Positions 20,501-29,334 of a DNA stretch of 64,000 nt are shown here, one piece after another. The DNA lies in assembly GCA_947623965.1 (NCBI GenBank), contig CANQIF010000007.1:62001-126000 (forward strand). The letters run 5' to 3'. How positions within the stretch are numbered: the first letter of the stretch is position 1; each line of letters opens with the position of its first letter. The DNA is from an uncultured Alistipes sp. (GTDB lineage Bacteria > Bacteroidota > Bacteroidia > Bacteroidales > Rikenellaceae). The notes under the pieces are model-generated. The model did no database searches. It saw only the letters and a program-made list of their open reading frames with translations, and was not told the DNA's origin. A program made the position numbers and the translations under genes.

Positions 20501-20678
20501 ATTCGGCGCCGGTCCCGGCAGCTCCGGACGGTTCGGCGCCGGCTCCGACAGCTGCGTCCGTGTCGGGACCGGCACCCTCGGAGGCGGCCGCTCCGGCCAT
20601 TTCGGCGGGGCCAACTCCGGGGGCGGCATCGGCGGTCTGTTCGTCGCCGCGTTCGATCTTATCGTACTCTCTCTTCAT
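17592..20678 (-). CDS. parC: DNA topoisomerase IV subunit A (ParC)
   Basis: Breakage-reunion subunit of the decatenating topoisomerase. The 1028-residue product is long because it carries low-complexity ends: residues 1-115 are an Ala/Gly/Glu-rich acidic extension with repeats of ETAEPAETAEPA type, and the last 90 residues are Gly/Ser/Pro-rich. Between them are the DNA-gate domain, with the active-site tyrosine in AAAGRYIEARL near residue 234 and HPHGNQSIEDALVQLGQ, and a beta-pinwheel-like C-terminal part without a GyrA box. Its direct neighbour parE, 9 nt upstream, fixes the assignment as topoisomerase IV rather than a second gyrase. Confidence 0.96.
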   Translation of the reverse strand: MKREYDKIERGDEQTADAAPGVGPAEMAGAAASEGAGPDTDAAVGAGAEPSGAAGTGAEFGFETETAAAAGAEPSGLPAETAGPAETAEPAETAEPADESAAGSADEKPVATPSAKARKFDRLMQDESGVRRLTGMYKNWFLDYASYVILERAVPHVEDGLKPVQRRILHAMRLMEDGRYNKVANIVGQTMQFHPHGNQSIEDALVQLGQKELLIDCQGSWGNILTGDDAAAGRYIEARLSKFALDVVFNRKTTEWMMAYDGRKEEPVTLPVKFPLLLAQGSDGIAVGLASKILPHNFIELIEACIAHLEGRDFQLYPDFPTGGLADVSRYNDGLRGGTVRVRARISKIDKRTLAITEIPFTTTSESIKESIVKANERGKIKIRKVDDLTADKVEIVIQVAPDESSDKTIDALYAFTDCEVSISPNACVIWDDKPHFLGVSEILRRSADHTKGLLQRELEIRLAELDGAWHTASLERIFIENRLYQLIEGCRSREEAYAAVDRGLEPFKKLLRREVTMEDVQHLTELKFIRISRYDAEKADNEIRQIEADIEQTKYDLAHLTEYAVAYYRRILDKYGRGRERRTELRTFDNIEATKVAVTNAKLYVDRAEGFFGIGKSMRDAEFVCDCSDIDDVILFTKEGHYSVRKVMEKEYFEKNIHYIGVFKRNDERTIYNILYRDGKNGPIMMKRCAIKGITRGKNYDITKGTPKSEILYMSVNPNGEAEVLKVYFKPRPRLKKVIVDLDFSTLAIKGRQSQGNLFSRYGIHKIVLKERGTSTLGGQNIWYDEDVRRLNADGRGHLLGEFKGDDKLLVWTAKNSYYVTGFDLGQHFPDDTVFVSRYRPERVYAVCYFDGEQGFYYLKRFTIKLTERLQPFLPEEGGCRFVAVTEAAGAQIELTYRGAQASRPAETIDVDSFVGVKSPLAKGKRLTTFDVATARFIEPEPAEEPESGVPEEETGSPAGPSGSPGSEGASGASNASGSSGSMPAAGAGETLTPVRPIPPTGGVPLEIERPRGGDGDAIDPAQLNLF

Positions 20679-20687
20679 GCTCTTCGG

Positions 20688-22550
20688 TTAGTTAAGGTCC
20701 TGATCGACGAGGTCCTCCTCGATGCGCAGGTTGTCGATGATAAAGCCCTGCCGCTCGAAGGTGTTCTTGCCCATGTAGAACTCCAGCAGGTCGTGGATCG
20801 GGTCGTCCTTGGTGATGCGGACGCGGTCGAGGCGCATCGTATCGCCGATGAAGTTTTTGAACTCCGTATCGGAAATTTCGCCGAGGCCCTTGAAGCGGGT
20901 GATCTCGGCATTGGCGCCGCACCTGGCGATCGCCGCCTGGCGCTCCTCCTCGTTGTAGCAGTAGTAGTTCTCCTTCTTGTTGCGGACGCGGAACAGCGGC
21001 GTCTGGAGGATGTAGAGGTGGCCGCGGCGGATCACCTCGGGGAAGAACTGGAGGAAGAAAGAGGTGATGAGCAGGCGGATGTGCATGCCGTCCACATCGG
21101 CATCGGTCGCCACGATCACCTTCTCGTAGCGCAGGTTTTCGATGTCGTCGTCGATGTTCAGCGCCGCCTGCAGGAGGTTGAACTCCTCGTTCAGGTAGAC
21201 CACCTTCTTCGTCAGGCCGTAGCAGTTCAGAGGCTTGCCGCGCAGCGAGAAGACCGCCTGCGTGCGGGCGTCGCGGCACTTGGTCACGGACGACGAAGCC
21301 GAGAGCCCCTCCGTGATGAAGATCATCGTCCGGTCGGCCAGTTCGTGGCGGTCGTTGCGGTGAATCTTGCAGTCGCGCAGCTTCTTGTTGTTGAGCGAGA
21401 CCTTCTTGGCCGTCTCGCGCGCCATCTTCTGCACGCCTGAAATGGCCTTGCGCTCCTTCTCGTTGTCGACGATCTTCTTCTGCAGAATCTGCACTGTCTC
21501 GGGGTGCTTGTGCAGGTAGTCGTCGAGGTGCTTGCCGAGAAAGTCCATGACAAACTTGCGCATCGAGACCCCGGGCTCGATCTCCTTCGAGCCGAGCTTG
21601 ATCTTGGTCTGCGACTCGAAGACCGGATCGGTCACCTTGACCGAAATGGCGGCGATGATCGAGGTGCGGATATCCGACGGGTCGTAATCCTTGCGATAGA
21701 ACTCCTTGATGGTCGAGGCGACCGCCTCGCGGAAGGCCGCCTGGTGGGTGCCGCCCTGCGAGGTGTACTGCCCGTTGACGAACGAGTAGAAGTTCTCGCC
21801 ATAGCCCGTGCCGTGGGCGATCACCACCTCGATATCCTCGGCCGAGAGGTGGATCGGCGGATAGAGCGGCTCTTCGGACATGTTCTCGTTGAGCAGGTCG
21901 AGCAGGCCGTTTTTCGAAACGTAGCGCTGGCCGTTCAGCACGAGCGTGAGCCCCCGGTTCAGGTAGGAGTAGTTGCGCACGAGCTGTTCGACGTACTCCA
22001 TATTATAGGCGTATGAACCGAAAACCTCCTCGTCCACGCGGAAACGGATCGTCGTGCCGTTCTTCTCCTGCACGCCCGTCTCCCAGCGGTCCGACTGTTC
22101 GATGCCCTTGGCGAAGGTCACCGTGTGGGCCTCGCCTTCGCGTACGGAGCGTGCCGAGAAGTCGCTCGAGAGCATGTTCACGGCCTTGACGCCCACGCCG
22201 TTCAGACCGACGGTTTTCTTGAAGGCCGAGCCGCCGTACTTGCCGCCCGTGTTCATTTCGCTGACGGCTGCCGAAAGCGACTTGAGCGGGATGCCGCGGC
22301 CGTAGTCGCGCACGGTGACGGTCTGCCCCTCGATCGTGATCTCGATCTGGCGGCCCGCGCCCATGATGAACTCGTCGATCGAGTTGTCGACGACCTCCTT
22401 GATCAAAACGTAAATGCCGTCGTCGGCCTGCGAGCCGTCGCCCAGCTTGCCGATGTACATGCCGGGGCGCAGGCGGATGTGCTCGCGCGGGGAGAGGGTG
22501 ACGATCGCGTCGTCGTCGTAGTTGGTCGGTGTATTCAGTAAATCTGCCAC
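20688..22550 (-). CDS. parE: DNA topoisomerase IV subunit B (ParE)
   Basis: ATPase subunit of topoisomerase IV. The 620-residue product has the GHKL ATPase domain with [12 protein letters not shown] and RDYGRGIPL, the second ATP-site loop [11 protein letters not shown], the transducer, and the TOPRIM domain with [19 protein letters not shown] and [12 protein letters not shown] near residue 485. It ends with RFKGLGEI and the conserved C-terminal helix. It lies upstream of parC with 9 nt between them. The start at 22550 gives [19 protein letters not shown], as expected. Confidence 0.96.
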   Translation of the reverse strand: MADLLNTPTNYDDDAIVTLSPREHIRLRPGMYIGKLGDGSQADDGIYVLIKEVVDNSIDEFIMGAGRQIEITIEGQTVTVRDYGRGIPLKSLSAAVSEMNTGGKYGGSAFKKTVGLNGVGVKAVNMLSSDFSARSVREGEAHTVTFAKGIEQSDRWETGVQEKNGTTIRFRVDEEVFGSYAYNMEYVEQLVRNYSYLNRGLTLVLNGQRYVSKNGLLDLLNENMSEEPLYPPIHLSAEDIEVVIAHGTGYGENFYSFVNGQYTSQGGTHQAAFREAVASTIKEFYRKDYDPSDIRTSIIAAISVKVTDPVFESQTKIKLGSKEIEPGVSMRKFVMDFLGKHLDDYLHKHPETVQILQKKIVDNEKERKAISGVQKMARETAKKVSLNNKKLRDCKIHRNDRHELADRTMIFITEGLSASSSVTKCRDARTQAVFSLRGKPLNCYGLTKKVVYLNEEFNLLQAALNIDDDIENLRYEKVIVATDADVDGMHIRLLITSFFLQFFPEVIRRGHLYILQTPLFRVRNKKENYYCYNEEERQAAIARCGANAEITRFKGLGEISDTEFKNFIGDTMRLDRVRITKDDPIHDLLEFYMGKNTFERQGFIIDNLRIEEDLVDQDLN

Positions 22551-22633
22551 GTTGTTTGTGTTGTATTGCTATCGGTTCGGTCGTTCGGCGGGCGAAACTC
22601 CGGGCTAACCGGGGGATGCGTCCGGGACGTCCG

Positions 22634-23368
22634 TCAGGAGCGTTGTTTCCGCAGGTCGGCGAGGGCCGCCGCCATCCGTTCGCGAGTCCGCTCGGCCAGC
22701 TCGACGGGATCGGCCGTCTGCACCTCCTCCGCCGGAACGGGATCGAGGATGCGCAGCGCGATGCGGTTCCGCCAGTTCCAGCATAGGCCGCCCGGTGCGA
22801 CGACGCTCCGCGTTCCGTCGATGACGACGGGCAGCAGATCGGCGCCCGCTTCCCGGGCCAGCTGGAAGCCCCCCTGCTTGAAGCGATGGATCTCGCCGTC
22901 CTTCGAACGCGTACCCTCGGGGAAAATCGCCACCGAGACGCCGCGGTCGAGCCACAGCCGCCCCTCGCGGAGAAGCTGCGCCATGGCCTGCGTCCCCCGG
23001 CCGCGGTCGATGAGGATGTCGCCGTGCAGGTAGAGCATCTGCCCGAAGAAGGGGAACTTCCACACTTCGCGCTTCGAAACCCACCGGAAATTGAGCGGCA
23101 GGTAGTAGAGCGCCGGGATGTCGAACATCGAGTTGTGGTTGATGAGCAGCACATAGCTTCGCTTCCGGTCGAGCTTTTCGAGACCCTCGATGCGATGGCG
23201 CCAACGGGGAGGCACGACGAAAAAGAGGCGCACCAGGATCCGCGAAAGTTCGTGCACCACCCGGCGGCGGCGGTCGAACGGATAGCAGACGACAAGCGCC
23301 GCCACCGACAACAGCAGGCAGAGTGTGCAGATCACCAGCAGGTAGAGATTGAAGAGCAAAGATCGCAT
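22634..23368 (-). CDS. 1-acyl-sn-glycerol-3-phosphate acyltransferase (PlsC family)
   Basis: Membrane-associated acyltransferase that adds the second acyl chain to make phosphatidic acid. The 244-residue product has an N-terminal hydrophobic segment (residues 1-30), the HX4D catalytic motif as NHNSMFD near residue 79, the glycerol-phosphate-binding motif FPEGTRS near residue 152, and the VPVV-like LPVVIDGTRS downstream. The start at 23368 is preferred because it begins at the membrane segment; the open frame continues 51 residues upstream through the promoter region. It is the first gene before parE (83 nt gap) and has a -7 box upstream, so it may head the parE-parC-aroK-murI transcript. Confidence 0.9.
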   Translation of the reverse strand: MRSLLFNLYLLVICTLCLLLSVAALVVCYPFDRRRRVVHELSRILVRLFFVVPPRWRHRIEGLEKLDRKRSYVLLINHNSMFDIPALYYLPLNFRWVSKREVWKFPFFGQMLYLHGDILIDRGRGTQAMAQLLREGRLWLDRGVSVAIFPEGTRSKDGEIHRFKQGGFQLAREAGADLLPVVIDGTRSVVAPGGLCWNWRNRIALRILDPVPAEEVQTADPVELAERTRERMAAALADLRKQRS

Positions 23369-23424
23369 GTTATCACCAGCTTTCGTTTCGGGGAATACTC
23401 CCGGAACATACCTTTTATATTCGG

Positions 23425-23432
23425 CAAATTTA
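23425..23432 (-). promoter_or_regulatory. Candidate plsC promoter -7 box (TAAATTTG)
   Basis: The minus strand reads TAAATTTG, matching TAnnTTTG, 56 nt upstream of the plsC start, in an AT-rich island between coding sequence and repeat array 5. A standard -33 box is not evident. Confidence 0.6.
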
Positions 23433-23475
23433 GGTATTTTTTGCGGAAAAACCGACGGCGGAGGGAGGCAAAATG

Positions 23476-24430
23476 AAAAATGCGGGCTGCAGCGGCTTCG
23501 TCGAAGCTGCAAATTCAGCATTCAAAATTCAAGATTCAAAATTAAATCGGGCCGCAGCCTGCGGAGCGCACGCACGAAGCGGACCTTCGGGACGCGAGCT
23601 GCGGGCCTCCGCCCGGCGGAGGCTGCGGCCCGCCAATCGCTGCGCGATTGATCCGGTGCGAAAAAGCCCGCAGCCGAGCGGACGGGCCTGCGACATAAAG
23701 GAGCAGCCCTCCGCCCGGGGGCGGCTGCGGGCTGCAGCGCCCGTTCGGGCGCAAATTCAAAATTCAAGATTCAAAATTCAGAATTACCAAATCGGGCTGC
23801 AGCTTGCGAAGGGACGCCAGCTACGCAGAGGAGCTGCGGGCCTTCGCCGCCCCCAGGCTGCGGCCCGCCAATCGCTGCGCGATTGATCCGGTGCGAAAAA
23901 GCCCGCAACCGAGCGGACGGGACTGGCACAAGCGGATCTGCGGGACGCGAGCATGCAGCCCTCCGCTCCGGGGCGGCTGCGGGCTGCAGCGCCCGTTCGG
24001 GCGCAAATTCAAAATTCAAGATTCAAAATTCAGAATTACCAAATCGGGCTGCAGCTTGCGAAGGGACGCCAGCTACGCAGAGGAGCTGCGGGCCTTCGCC
24101 GCCCCCAGGCTGCGGCCCGCCGGCCTCTTCGAGACCGAATTTACCAAAGAAAAGCCGCTGCACAGGGAAACTGCGGCCCGCACGGTCCTAACGGACCGCC
24201 CTCAACTCAAACCAAGCCCACAGCCGAGCGGAGGCGCTTGCTCGAGCGGACCTGCGGGACGCGAGCATGCAGCCCTCCGCCCGGGAGCGGCTGCGGGCTG
24301 CCGGTCCTGAAGGACCGATTTTGGTGGTTACTATTTCCACCACAACCGGCAGTCACAGCCCGCCAATCGCTGCGCGGCCGAACTTGCCGCAAACCTCGCC
24401 GGCGCAATCAATCTCCGCAACCGCCCCTTC
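23476..24430 (+). repeat. Modular repeat array 5, between plsC and the TonB-dependent receptor
   Basis: The longest array in the window. It alternates A palindrome, swap hairpin, B palindrome, swap hairpin and AT linker three times. A block of 152 nt (23718-23869) recurs identically at 23970-24121 and covers the B right arm, a GCGCCC-GTTC-GGGCGC hairpin, the AT linker and a whole A palindrome. Directly after the first copy stands CAATCGC-TGC-GCGATTG; directly after the second stands GGTCTC-type CCTCTTCGAGACCG. The array continues with a CGGTCC-type hairpin near 24190, another B (about 24215-24300) and a CGGTCC-TGAA-GGACCG hairpin near 24302. The remaining 24431-24539 is AT-rich promoter DNA of the next gene. 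Confidence 0.9.
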
Positions 24431-24539
24431 CAAACAGCGAATCATCCTTTTCCCGCTCATATAAATAGGTACCCCATCCTCTCCCGATTTTTTTCAACAA
24501 AAACAGTACTTTGTTTTACAAACTATATTTTTTTTTACA

Positions 24540-24547
24540 TATCTTTG
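24540..24547 (+). promoter_or_regulatory. Promoter -7 box of the TonB-dependent receptor (TATCTTTG)
   Basis: TATCTTTG is an exact TAnnTTTG match, 31 nt upstream of the ATG at 24579 in a strongly AT-rich region. A TTTG at 24510-24513 is a possible -33 element, but its spacing is longer than usual. Confidence 0.75.
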
Positions 24548-24578
24548 CGGCGAGAAATAAAACAAATCCTAAAATAAT

Positions 24579-26918
24579 ATGAAAAGATTTCTTCTCTTGT
24601 TCTCTTGGTTCCTGTTTTCGGCTACATCTTTGACAGCCGCACGTCACTCCCCGACGACGGGGCGTGTCATCGACCGCACGGGAGCCGCCGTCGATTACGC
24701 TACGGTGGTGCTGCTGCGCGACGGGCTCCAGGCGGCCGGCACGACGACCGACGCCGACGGCCGCTTCACGCTCGACGCCGCGCCGGGCGACTACACCCTG
24801 CAGGTGTCGCACCTCAACTACGCGACCCACTCGCAATCGATCGCCATCACGGGCGGCGAGCTGGACGACATCGTCCTCGAAAACGCCTCGCAGAAGATCG
24901 ACGCCGTGGTGGTCCGGGCCCAGCTCGTCCGGCGCGAAGCGGACCGCTTCGTGGTCGATGTGGCCAACGCCCCTTCGGCGATCGGCAAGGACGGCGTCGA
25001 GCTGCTCGAACGTGCGCCGGGCGTCTGGGTGGAGGACGACAAGCTCTCGATCAACGGCAAGAGCGGTTCGAAGGTCTACATCAACGAGCGCGAGGTGAAG
25101 CTGAGCGGCGAGCAGCTCATCGCCTACATCCGCAACCTGCGCGCCGAGGATATTCAGCAAATCGAGGTGATCCCCATCTCGGGGGCCGAATACGACGCCG
25201 ACTCGGCCTCGGGGATCATCAAGATCACCCTCCGCCGCCGGCGCGAAAACGGCCTGCAGGGTTCGCTCTCGATGCAGACCCGGCAATCGGACTGGACCGA
25301 GGAGTACCGCCCCGCCGGCAGCATCGATCTGCACAGCGGCCGGCTCGACCTGCGCTTCTCGGCCCGCGGCACCTTCGGCAACGAACGCAAGGCGAGCATC
25401 GAGCACACCGACTACGCCGACGGCACCCTCGACAGCCGTTCGCAGTTCACCGGGCGCTCGAAGAATTTCGGCGGATCGTTCAGCTCGATCGTCGAACTGA
25501 ACCCGCGCCACTCGCTCGGCTTCGGCGCCGACTACTGGCGGAACCGCCAGCCGCAGGAGAGCGACATCCGCTCCTCGCTGCGCACCGGCATGCTCCGCGA
25601 GACGGACAGCCGCTACGAGCAACGCTCCCGGGGCGACAACTTCTCGGCCACGGTGAACTACCTCTGGCGAATCGACACGCTCGGTTCGACCTTCAAGGTG
25701 ATCGGCGACTACACGCGCCGCAGCGACGACACCGACAACGACAACCGCAGCACGGCCGACGGCCGCGACTCGCTCCACCGCGACTACACCCGCACCGACT
25801 ACACGATGGCCTCGGCCAATGCCGCGTTGGAGAAGAACTTCTCGAAGCGCTGGTCACTGCGCGCGGGGGCCAAGTACACCTATTACCGCATGCAGTCGGA
25901 GGCGCTCTACGAGTACAACACGACCGGCGCCTGGCTCGTCAACGACAACCAAAGTTTCGACATCGACTACACGGAGCGGATCGGCGCCCTCTACGGCATC
26001 GTCTCGGGCAAATTCGGCCGCTGGGGATTGGTAGCCGGCATGCGCGGCGAATACACGCAGATCGAAAGCGACGGATCGCGCATCTCGCGCGACTACCTCT
26101 CGCTCTTCCCCAACGCCAACCTCTCCTGCACGCTCGACGAAAAGGGTCGCCACATGCTCGTCTTCCAGTATGCCCGCAAGATCTCGCGCCCCTCGTTCTG
26201 GCACCTCAACCCGCAGCGCCAGCTCATCTCGGAGTACACCTACCAGACCGGCAACCCGAACCTCGACCCCTCCTTTTCGCACGACCTGAGCCTCACGCTC
26301 GTGCTGGCGCAGAAATACTCCCTGACGGCCGGCATGCGCATCCAGACCGACGAGATCCAGCAGGCGATCGAACCGGCGGAGGAGGGAGGCAACATGCTGG
26401 CCGTCAACTGGATCAACTACAAGGACACGAAAGAGTACTATGCCAACTCCAGCCTGCCCGTCCGGATCGCCGAATGGTGGGAGGTGAACGCCAACCTCAC
26501 CTACCTCTACTGGGGGCAGCGGCCCTATGCCGACGGCCCGGTCGTCTACCACCACCTCGTGAACACCTACATCTCCTCGACCGTCACGCTGCCGAGAAAG
26601 TTCTACATCGACCTCGCCTGGAGCTACCACAACCGCATCCATCTGGGCGACTCGTACATCCGTTCGCAAAGCCGCATCAATCTCACGCTCAAGAAGCGTT
26701 TCGGCGACCGGATCACGGCGAACTTCACCGTGCACAACCTCTTCAGCGACGGCCAGAAAGTCGGCACCCGGGGCGACGGCTTCTTCCGCAGCATGCGGCT
26801 GGAGGATCCCTGGTCGAAGCGGATGTACTGGTTCCGACTGACCTACAACTTCAAGTCGGGCAAGGCATTCCGCACGCGGGCCCTCGAGAACGACGCCGAA
26901 GGACAAAGCCGGCTCTAA
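24579..26918 (+). CDS. TonB-dependent outer-membrane receptor (OMP_b-brl_3 type)
   Basis: 779-residue outer-membrane protein. It has a signal peptide (residues 1-20), a CarboxypepD_reg-like domain of about 90 residues (TTGRVIDRTGAAVDYATVVL to the end of the small beta sandwich), and a plug-like region (about 105-215) with VYINEREVKL and IEVIPISGAEYDADSASGIIKI. The remainder is a beta-barrel rich in alternating aromatic and charged strands with YNF near the C-terminus. This architecture matches the outer membrane beta-barrel family 3 receptors of Bacteroidetes rather than SusC, which carries a longer plug and is followed by SusD. No SusD follows. The substrate is unknown. The gene stands alone with its own promoter. 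Confidence 0.88.
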   Translation: MKRFLLLFSWFLFSATSLTAARHSPTTGRVIDRTGAAVDYATVVLLRDGLQAAGTTTDADGRFTLDAAPGDYTLQVSHLNYATHSQSIAITGGELDDIVLENASQKIDAVVVRAQLVRREADRFVVDVANAPSAIGKDGVELLERAPGVWVEDDKLSINGKSGSKVYINEREVKLSGEQLIAYIRNLRAEDIQQIEVIPISGAEYDADSASGIIKITLRRRRENGLQGSLSMQTRQSDWTEEYRPAGSIDLHSGRLDLRFSARGTFGNERKASIEHTDYADGTLDSRSQFTGRSKNFGGSFSSIVELNPRHSLGFGADYWRNRQPQESDIRSSLRTGMLRETDSRYEQRSRGDNFSATVNYLWRIDTLGSTFKVIGDYTRRSDDTDNDNRSTADGRDSLHRDYTRTDYTMASANAALEKNFSKRWSLRAGAKYTYYRMQSEALYEYNTTGAWLVNDNQSFDIDYTERIGALYGIVSGKFGRWGLVAGMRGEYTQIESDGSRISRDYLSLFPNANLSCTLDEKGRHMLVFQYARKISRPSFWHLNPQRQLISEYTYQTGNPNLDPSFSHDLSLTLVLAQKYSLTAGMRIQTDEIQQAIEPAEEGGNMLAVNWINYKDTKEYYANSSLPVRIAEWWEVNANLTYLYWGQRPYADGPVVYHHLVNTYISSTVTLPRKFYIDLAWSYHNRIHLGDSYIRSQSRINLTLKKRFGDRITANFTVHNLFSDGQKVGTRGDGFFRSMRLEDPWSKRMYWFRLTYNFKSGKAFRTRALENDAEGQSRL

Positions 26919-26955
26919 ACGCCGGCCCGTAAATAAAAAGTTTCTTATCCGGGGA

Positions 26956-26981
26956 GCCGGGCCGTCCGCAGGCGGTCCGGC
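26956..26981 (+). terminator. Possible terminator after the TonB-dependent receptor
   Basis: A GC-rich imperfect stem (GCCGGGCCGTCCGC against GCGGTCCGGC) lies 37 nt after the stop and is followed by TTCGCTTTCC. The rest of the 158-nt convergent gap also contains a run of eight A (about 27016-27023); on the minus strand this is a T run behind a GC-rich inverted repeat and could terminate lemA. Confidence 0.4.
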
Positions 26982-27076
26982 TTCGCTTTCCGGGGAGGGA
27001 CCGCTGCGGCCGGCACAAAAAAAACCGGCGACCGGGTTCGGGCCGATCGTCGGTTCCGCCGCGTGCCGGCGCGGCA

Positions 27077-27652
27077 TCAGAACTGCACCGCGGGTGCCTG
27101 CCCGCTCCCCGCCGCCGCCTCGAAATAGGGCTTGCGGACGAAGCCGAAGAGACCGGCCACGATATTCGCCGGGAAGCGCCGCACCGTCACGTTGTACTGC
27201 TCCGCCGCCGTGTTGAACTCGCGGCGGGCTACGGCGATGCGGTTTTCGGTCCCCTCCAGCTGCGCCTGCAGCTCCAGAAAGTTCTGGTTCGCTTTCAGGT
27301 CGGGATAGTTCTCCGAGATGGCGATCAGGCGCCCCAGCGCCGAGCGGACGGCGTCCTGCGCCTGCTGGAAGCGCGCCAGCCCCTCGGGGGTCAGCTCATC
27401 GGCCGAAAGCGTGACCGACGTGGCGGCCGAACGCGCCTCGACGACCGATTCGAGCGTCTCGCGCTCGTGGGCGGCATACCCCTTCACCGTGTTGACCAGA
27501 TTGGGGATGAGGTCCGAACGGCGCTGGTACTGCGTCTCGACGTCGGACCAGGCCTTCGACACTGCCTCATCCTTGTTCACCAGACCGTTATAGGTCGAAT
27601 AGAAGAAGATCGCCAGCAGCGCGACCACGCCCAAAAGAATCCATTTTTTCAT
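27077..27652 (-). CDS. lemA: LemA family protein
   Basis: 191-residue membrane-anchored helical protein with one N-terminal membrane segment (WILLGVVALLAIFFYSTYNG) followed by the diagnostic LemA pattern: VNKDEAVSKAWSDVETQYQRR, DLIPNLVNTVKGYAAHE, then ENYPDLKANQNFLELQAQLEGTENR split over two helices, and YNVTVRRFPANIVAGLFGF near the end. The biochemical role of LemA is unknown. In Bacteroidetes it is often next to a TPM-domain protein, and here that partner lies upstream at 28336 with a repeat array of about 600 nt between them. Confidence 0.95.
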   Translation of the reverse strand: MKKWILLGVVALLAIFFYSTYNGLVNKDEAVSKAWSDVETQYQRRSDLIPNLVNTVKGYAAHERETLESVVEARSAATSVTLSADELTPEGLARFQQAQDAVRSALGRLIAISENYPDLKANQNFLELQAQLEGTENRIAVARREFNTAAEQYNVTVRRFPANIVAGLFGFVRKPYFEAAAGSGQAPAVQF

Positions 27653-27699
27653 GACAGGTTTATTTTTTGAAGGTTTGTTTCATTCGGTTCGTCCGGAAT

Positions 27700-28310
27700 G
27701 CGGTTCTTGCGAACCGCGCGGGCCGCAGCCCGCAGCCGCCAGTCCTTGCCGAAGCATTTTGCTGCAAAATCGGTCGCGCAGCGACCGGCAGCCCGCAGCC
27801 GCCCCCGGGCGGAGGGCTGCTCCTATCCGTCGCAAGCCCGTCCGCTCGGCTGCGGGCTTGTCCCGCGTTTGGGAACGGTCTGCCAGGACCGAGCGGGCCG
27901 CAGCTTCCCAGTGCAGCGGCTTTTCTCTGGCAAATCCGGTCTCGAAGAGACCGAGCGGGCCGCAGCTTCGCCCGGCGAAGGCCCGCTGCTCGCTTACCGC
28001 TCGTGCCGGCCTTCGCAAGCTGCGACCCGAATCGAAAACGAGACAGTCGCATTTTTCATTTTGCGGGACGCTCGGCTGCGAGCTATTTTGCACGGAATCA
28101 ATCGCGCAACGATTGGCGGGCCGCAGCCTGGGAGCGGCGGAGGCCCGCAGCTCCTTGCAGTCGCGTGCGACCTCCGCAGGCTGCCGCCCGAATTGGAACA
28201 CATGCCACCCGGCGACCCCATCTAATATTTACGGTCCCGGCGAAAGCCCGCAGATCGCGTCCCGCAGCTCCGCTTCGTGCGGCCGCTTCGCGAGCCGCAT
28301 CCCGAAAAAG
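27700..28310 (-). repeat. Modular repeat array 6, between the TPM gene and lemA (inverted)
   Basis: This array is in reverse orientation relative to most others. Visible parts are a CGGTCGC-GCA-GCGACCG hairpin (27771-27787) next to a B palindrome (about 27788-27865), a CGGTCTC-GAA-GAGACCG hairpin (27937-27953) next to an A of the CTTCGC/GCGAAG subtype (about 27957-28030), and a CAATCGC-type hairpin near 28103 leading into another A. From about 28236 to the TPM stop only degraded arm fragments (for example GCGGCTCGCG-like words) remain. Confidence 0.85.
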
Positions 28311-28335
28311 ATTCGCCGCGCCCCGGCAACCACCG

Positions 28336-29322
28336 CTACCACCGGCTGCCCGCACCCCCGCCGCCGAAGTGTCCGCCGCCGAAGCCGCCGCCCGAGCCTC
28401 CTCCGAAGCCGCCGAGCCCGCCCGTTCCGCCGAGCCACATACCGCCGCGGCCCCCGCCGCGGGTTCCGTTTCCGGTATCGATATAGTCGGTTTTCTTCCG
28501 CCGCACGACGGCGCCGCAGGCCCGGCAAACATAGGTGTATTCGGTCGTACGGAAAGTGGCCGTCCGGCGGATCACCTCCTGCTTTTCGAGCCGCAGCCTG
28601 CGCCGGTGGCAGCGCGGGCAGCGGCCCAGGAAATACCACAGCAGCCCGACGAAAAGCAGCGGCACGCCGACCGCCCAGCCGAGAATCCACCACACCTCAT
28701 CCGCCGCCTCTTCGTCATCGGCGTAGACATCGGCCCCCGAGAGACGCAGCGCCACCGCCTCGACCCCCGCCGTCATGCCGGCATCGTAGTCGCCGAGACG
28801 GAAGGCCGGCAGCATCTCGACCGTCTGGATCCGCTTGCAGACCGCATCGGGCAGCACCCCTTCGAGGCCGTCGCCCGTCACGAAGCGGATCTCGTGCAGC
28901 CCCTCGACCAGCAGGATGCCGAGGCCGTTGTTGCCGTCGGCGCGGCCCACGCCCCACGTCGAGAAGAGCTCGTGGGCAAAATCGAACACATCCTCCCCCT
29001 CGATCTCGCGGAGCGCGACCACCGCCACTTCGGCCGTACCGGCGCGGCGCAGCGAGTCGCAGATGCGGTCGATCCGTGCGACCGTCCCCTCCGAAAGGAT
29101 GCCGTCGGGATTCGAGACGTACCGCCGCGCATCGGCGAGTTGGACGTTCGGAACCTCCCCGACCCGATAGGCGTGCGCCGAAACGGCGCAAACCGCCCCG
29201 AGCAGCAGGGCCGCCAGGCAGGCGAGGCGCCGCAGCCGCAGCACCGTCCGGTTTCTGTCGGGCCGCAGCATCTTCGGCTCCTCCGCCGCGTTCTCCGGCG
29301 CTCTTCTCCGCTTGCGTTCCAT
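28336..29322 (-). CDS. TPM-domain membrane protein with zinc ribbon and Gly-rich tail
   Basis: 328-residue protein. Residues 1-50 contain a basic N-terminus and a hydrophobic signal or anchor (LACLAALLLGAVCAVSAHA). Residues 65-185 are a TPM domain (YVSNPDGILSEGTVARIDRI, NNGLGILLV, RFVTGDGLEGVLPDA), a fold found in acid-phosphatase-like and photosystem-repair proteins. A membrane segment follows (about 205-230), then a zinc ribbon with CPRC and CRAC pairs about 30 residues apart, and a Gly-rich tail ending GGGGAGSRW. The combination resembles YgcG-type TPM proteins, whose role is unclear. It follows the GH13 gene by 12 nt; lemA lies beyond the repeat array. A later ATG at 29271 is also possible as start. 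Confidence 0.87.
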   Translation of the reverse strand: MERKRRRAPENAAEEPKMLRPDRNRTVLRLRRLACLAALLLGAVCAVSAHAYRVGEVPNVQLADARRYVSNPDGILSEGTVARIDRICDSLRRAGTAEVAVVALREIEGEDVFDFAHELFSTWGVGRADGNNGLGILLVEGLHEIRFVTGDGLEGVLPDAVCKRIQTVEMLPAFRLGDYDAGMTAGVEAVALRLSGADVYADDEEAADEVWWILGWAVGVPLLFVGLLWYFLGRCPRCHRRRLRLEKQEVIRRTATFRTTEYTYVCRACGAVVRRKKTDYIDTGNGTRGGGRGGMWLGGTGGLGGFGGGSGGGFGGGHFGGGGAGSRW

Positions 29323-29334
29323 TTCGTATCGTTT

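Noticed and set aside
23476..24430. Repeat arrays as insertion sequences or their remnants
   Set aside because: No transposase fragment, no consistent terminal inverted repeat with target duplication, and the mosaic order differs between arrays. A non-autonomous element mobilised by a distant enzyme (for example a RAYT-type protein) remains possible, but none is in the window.
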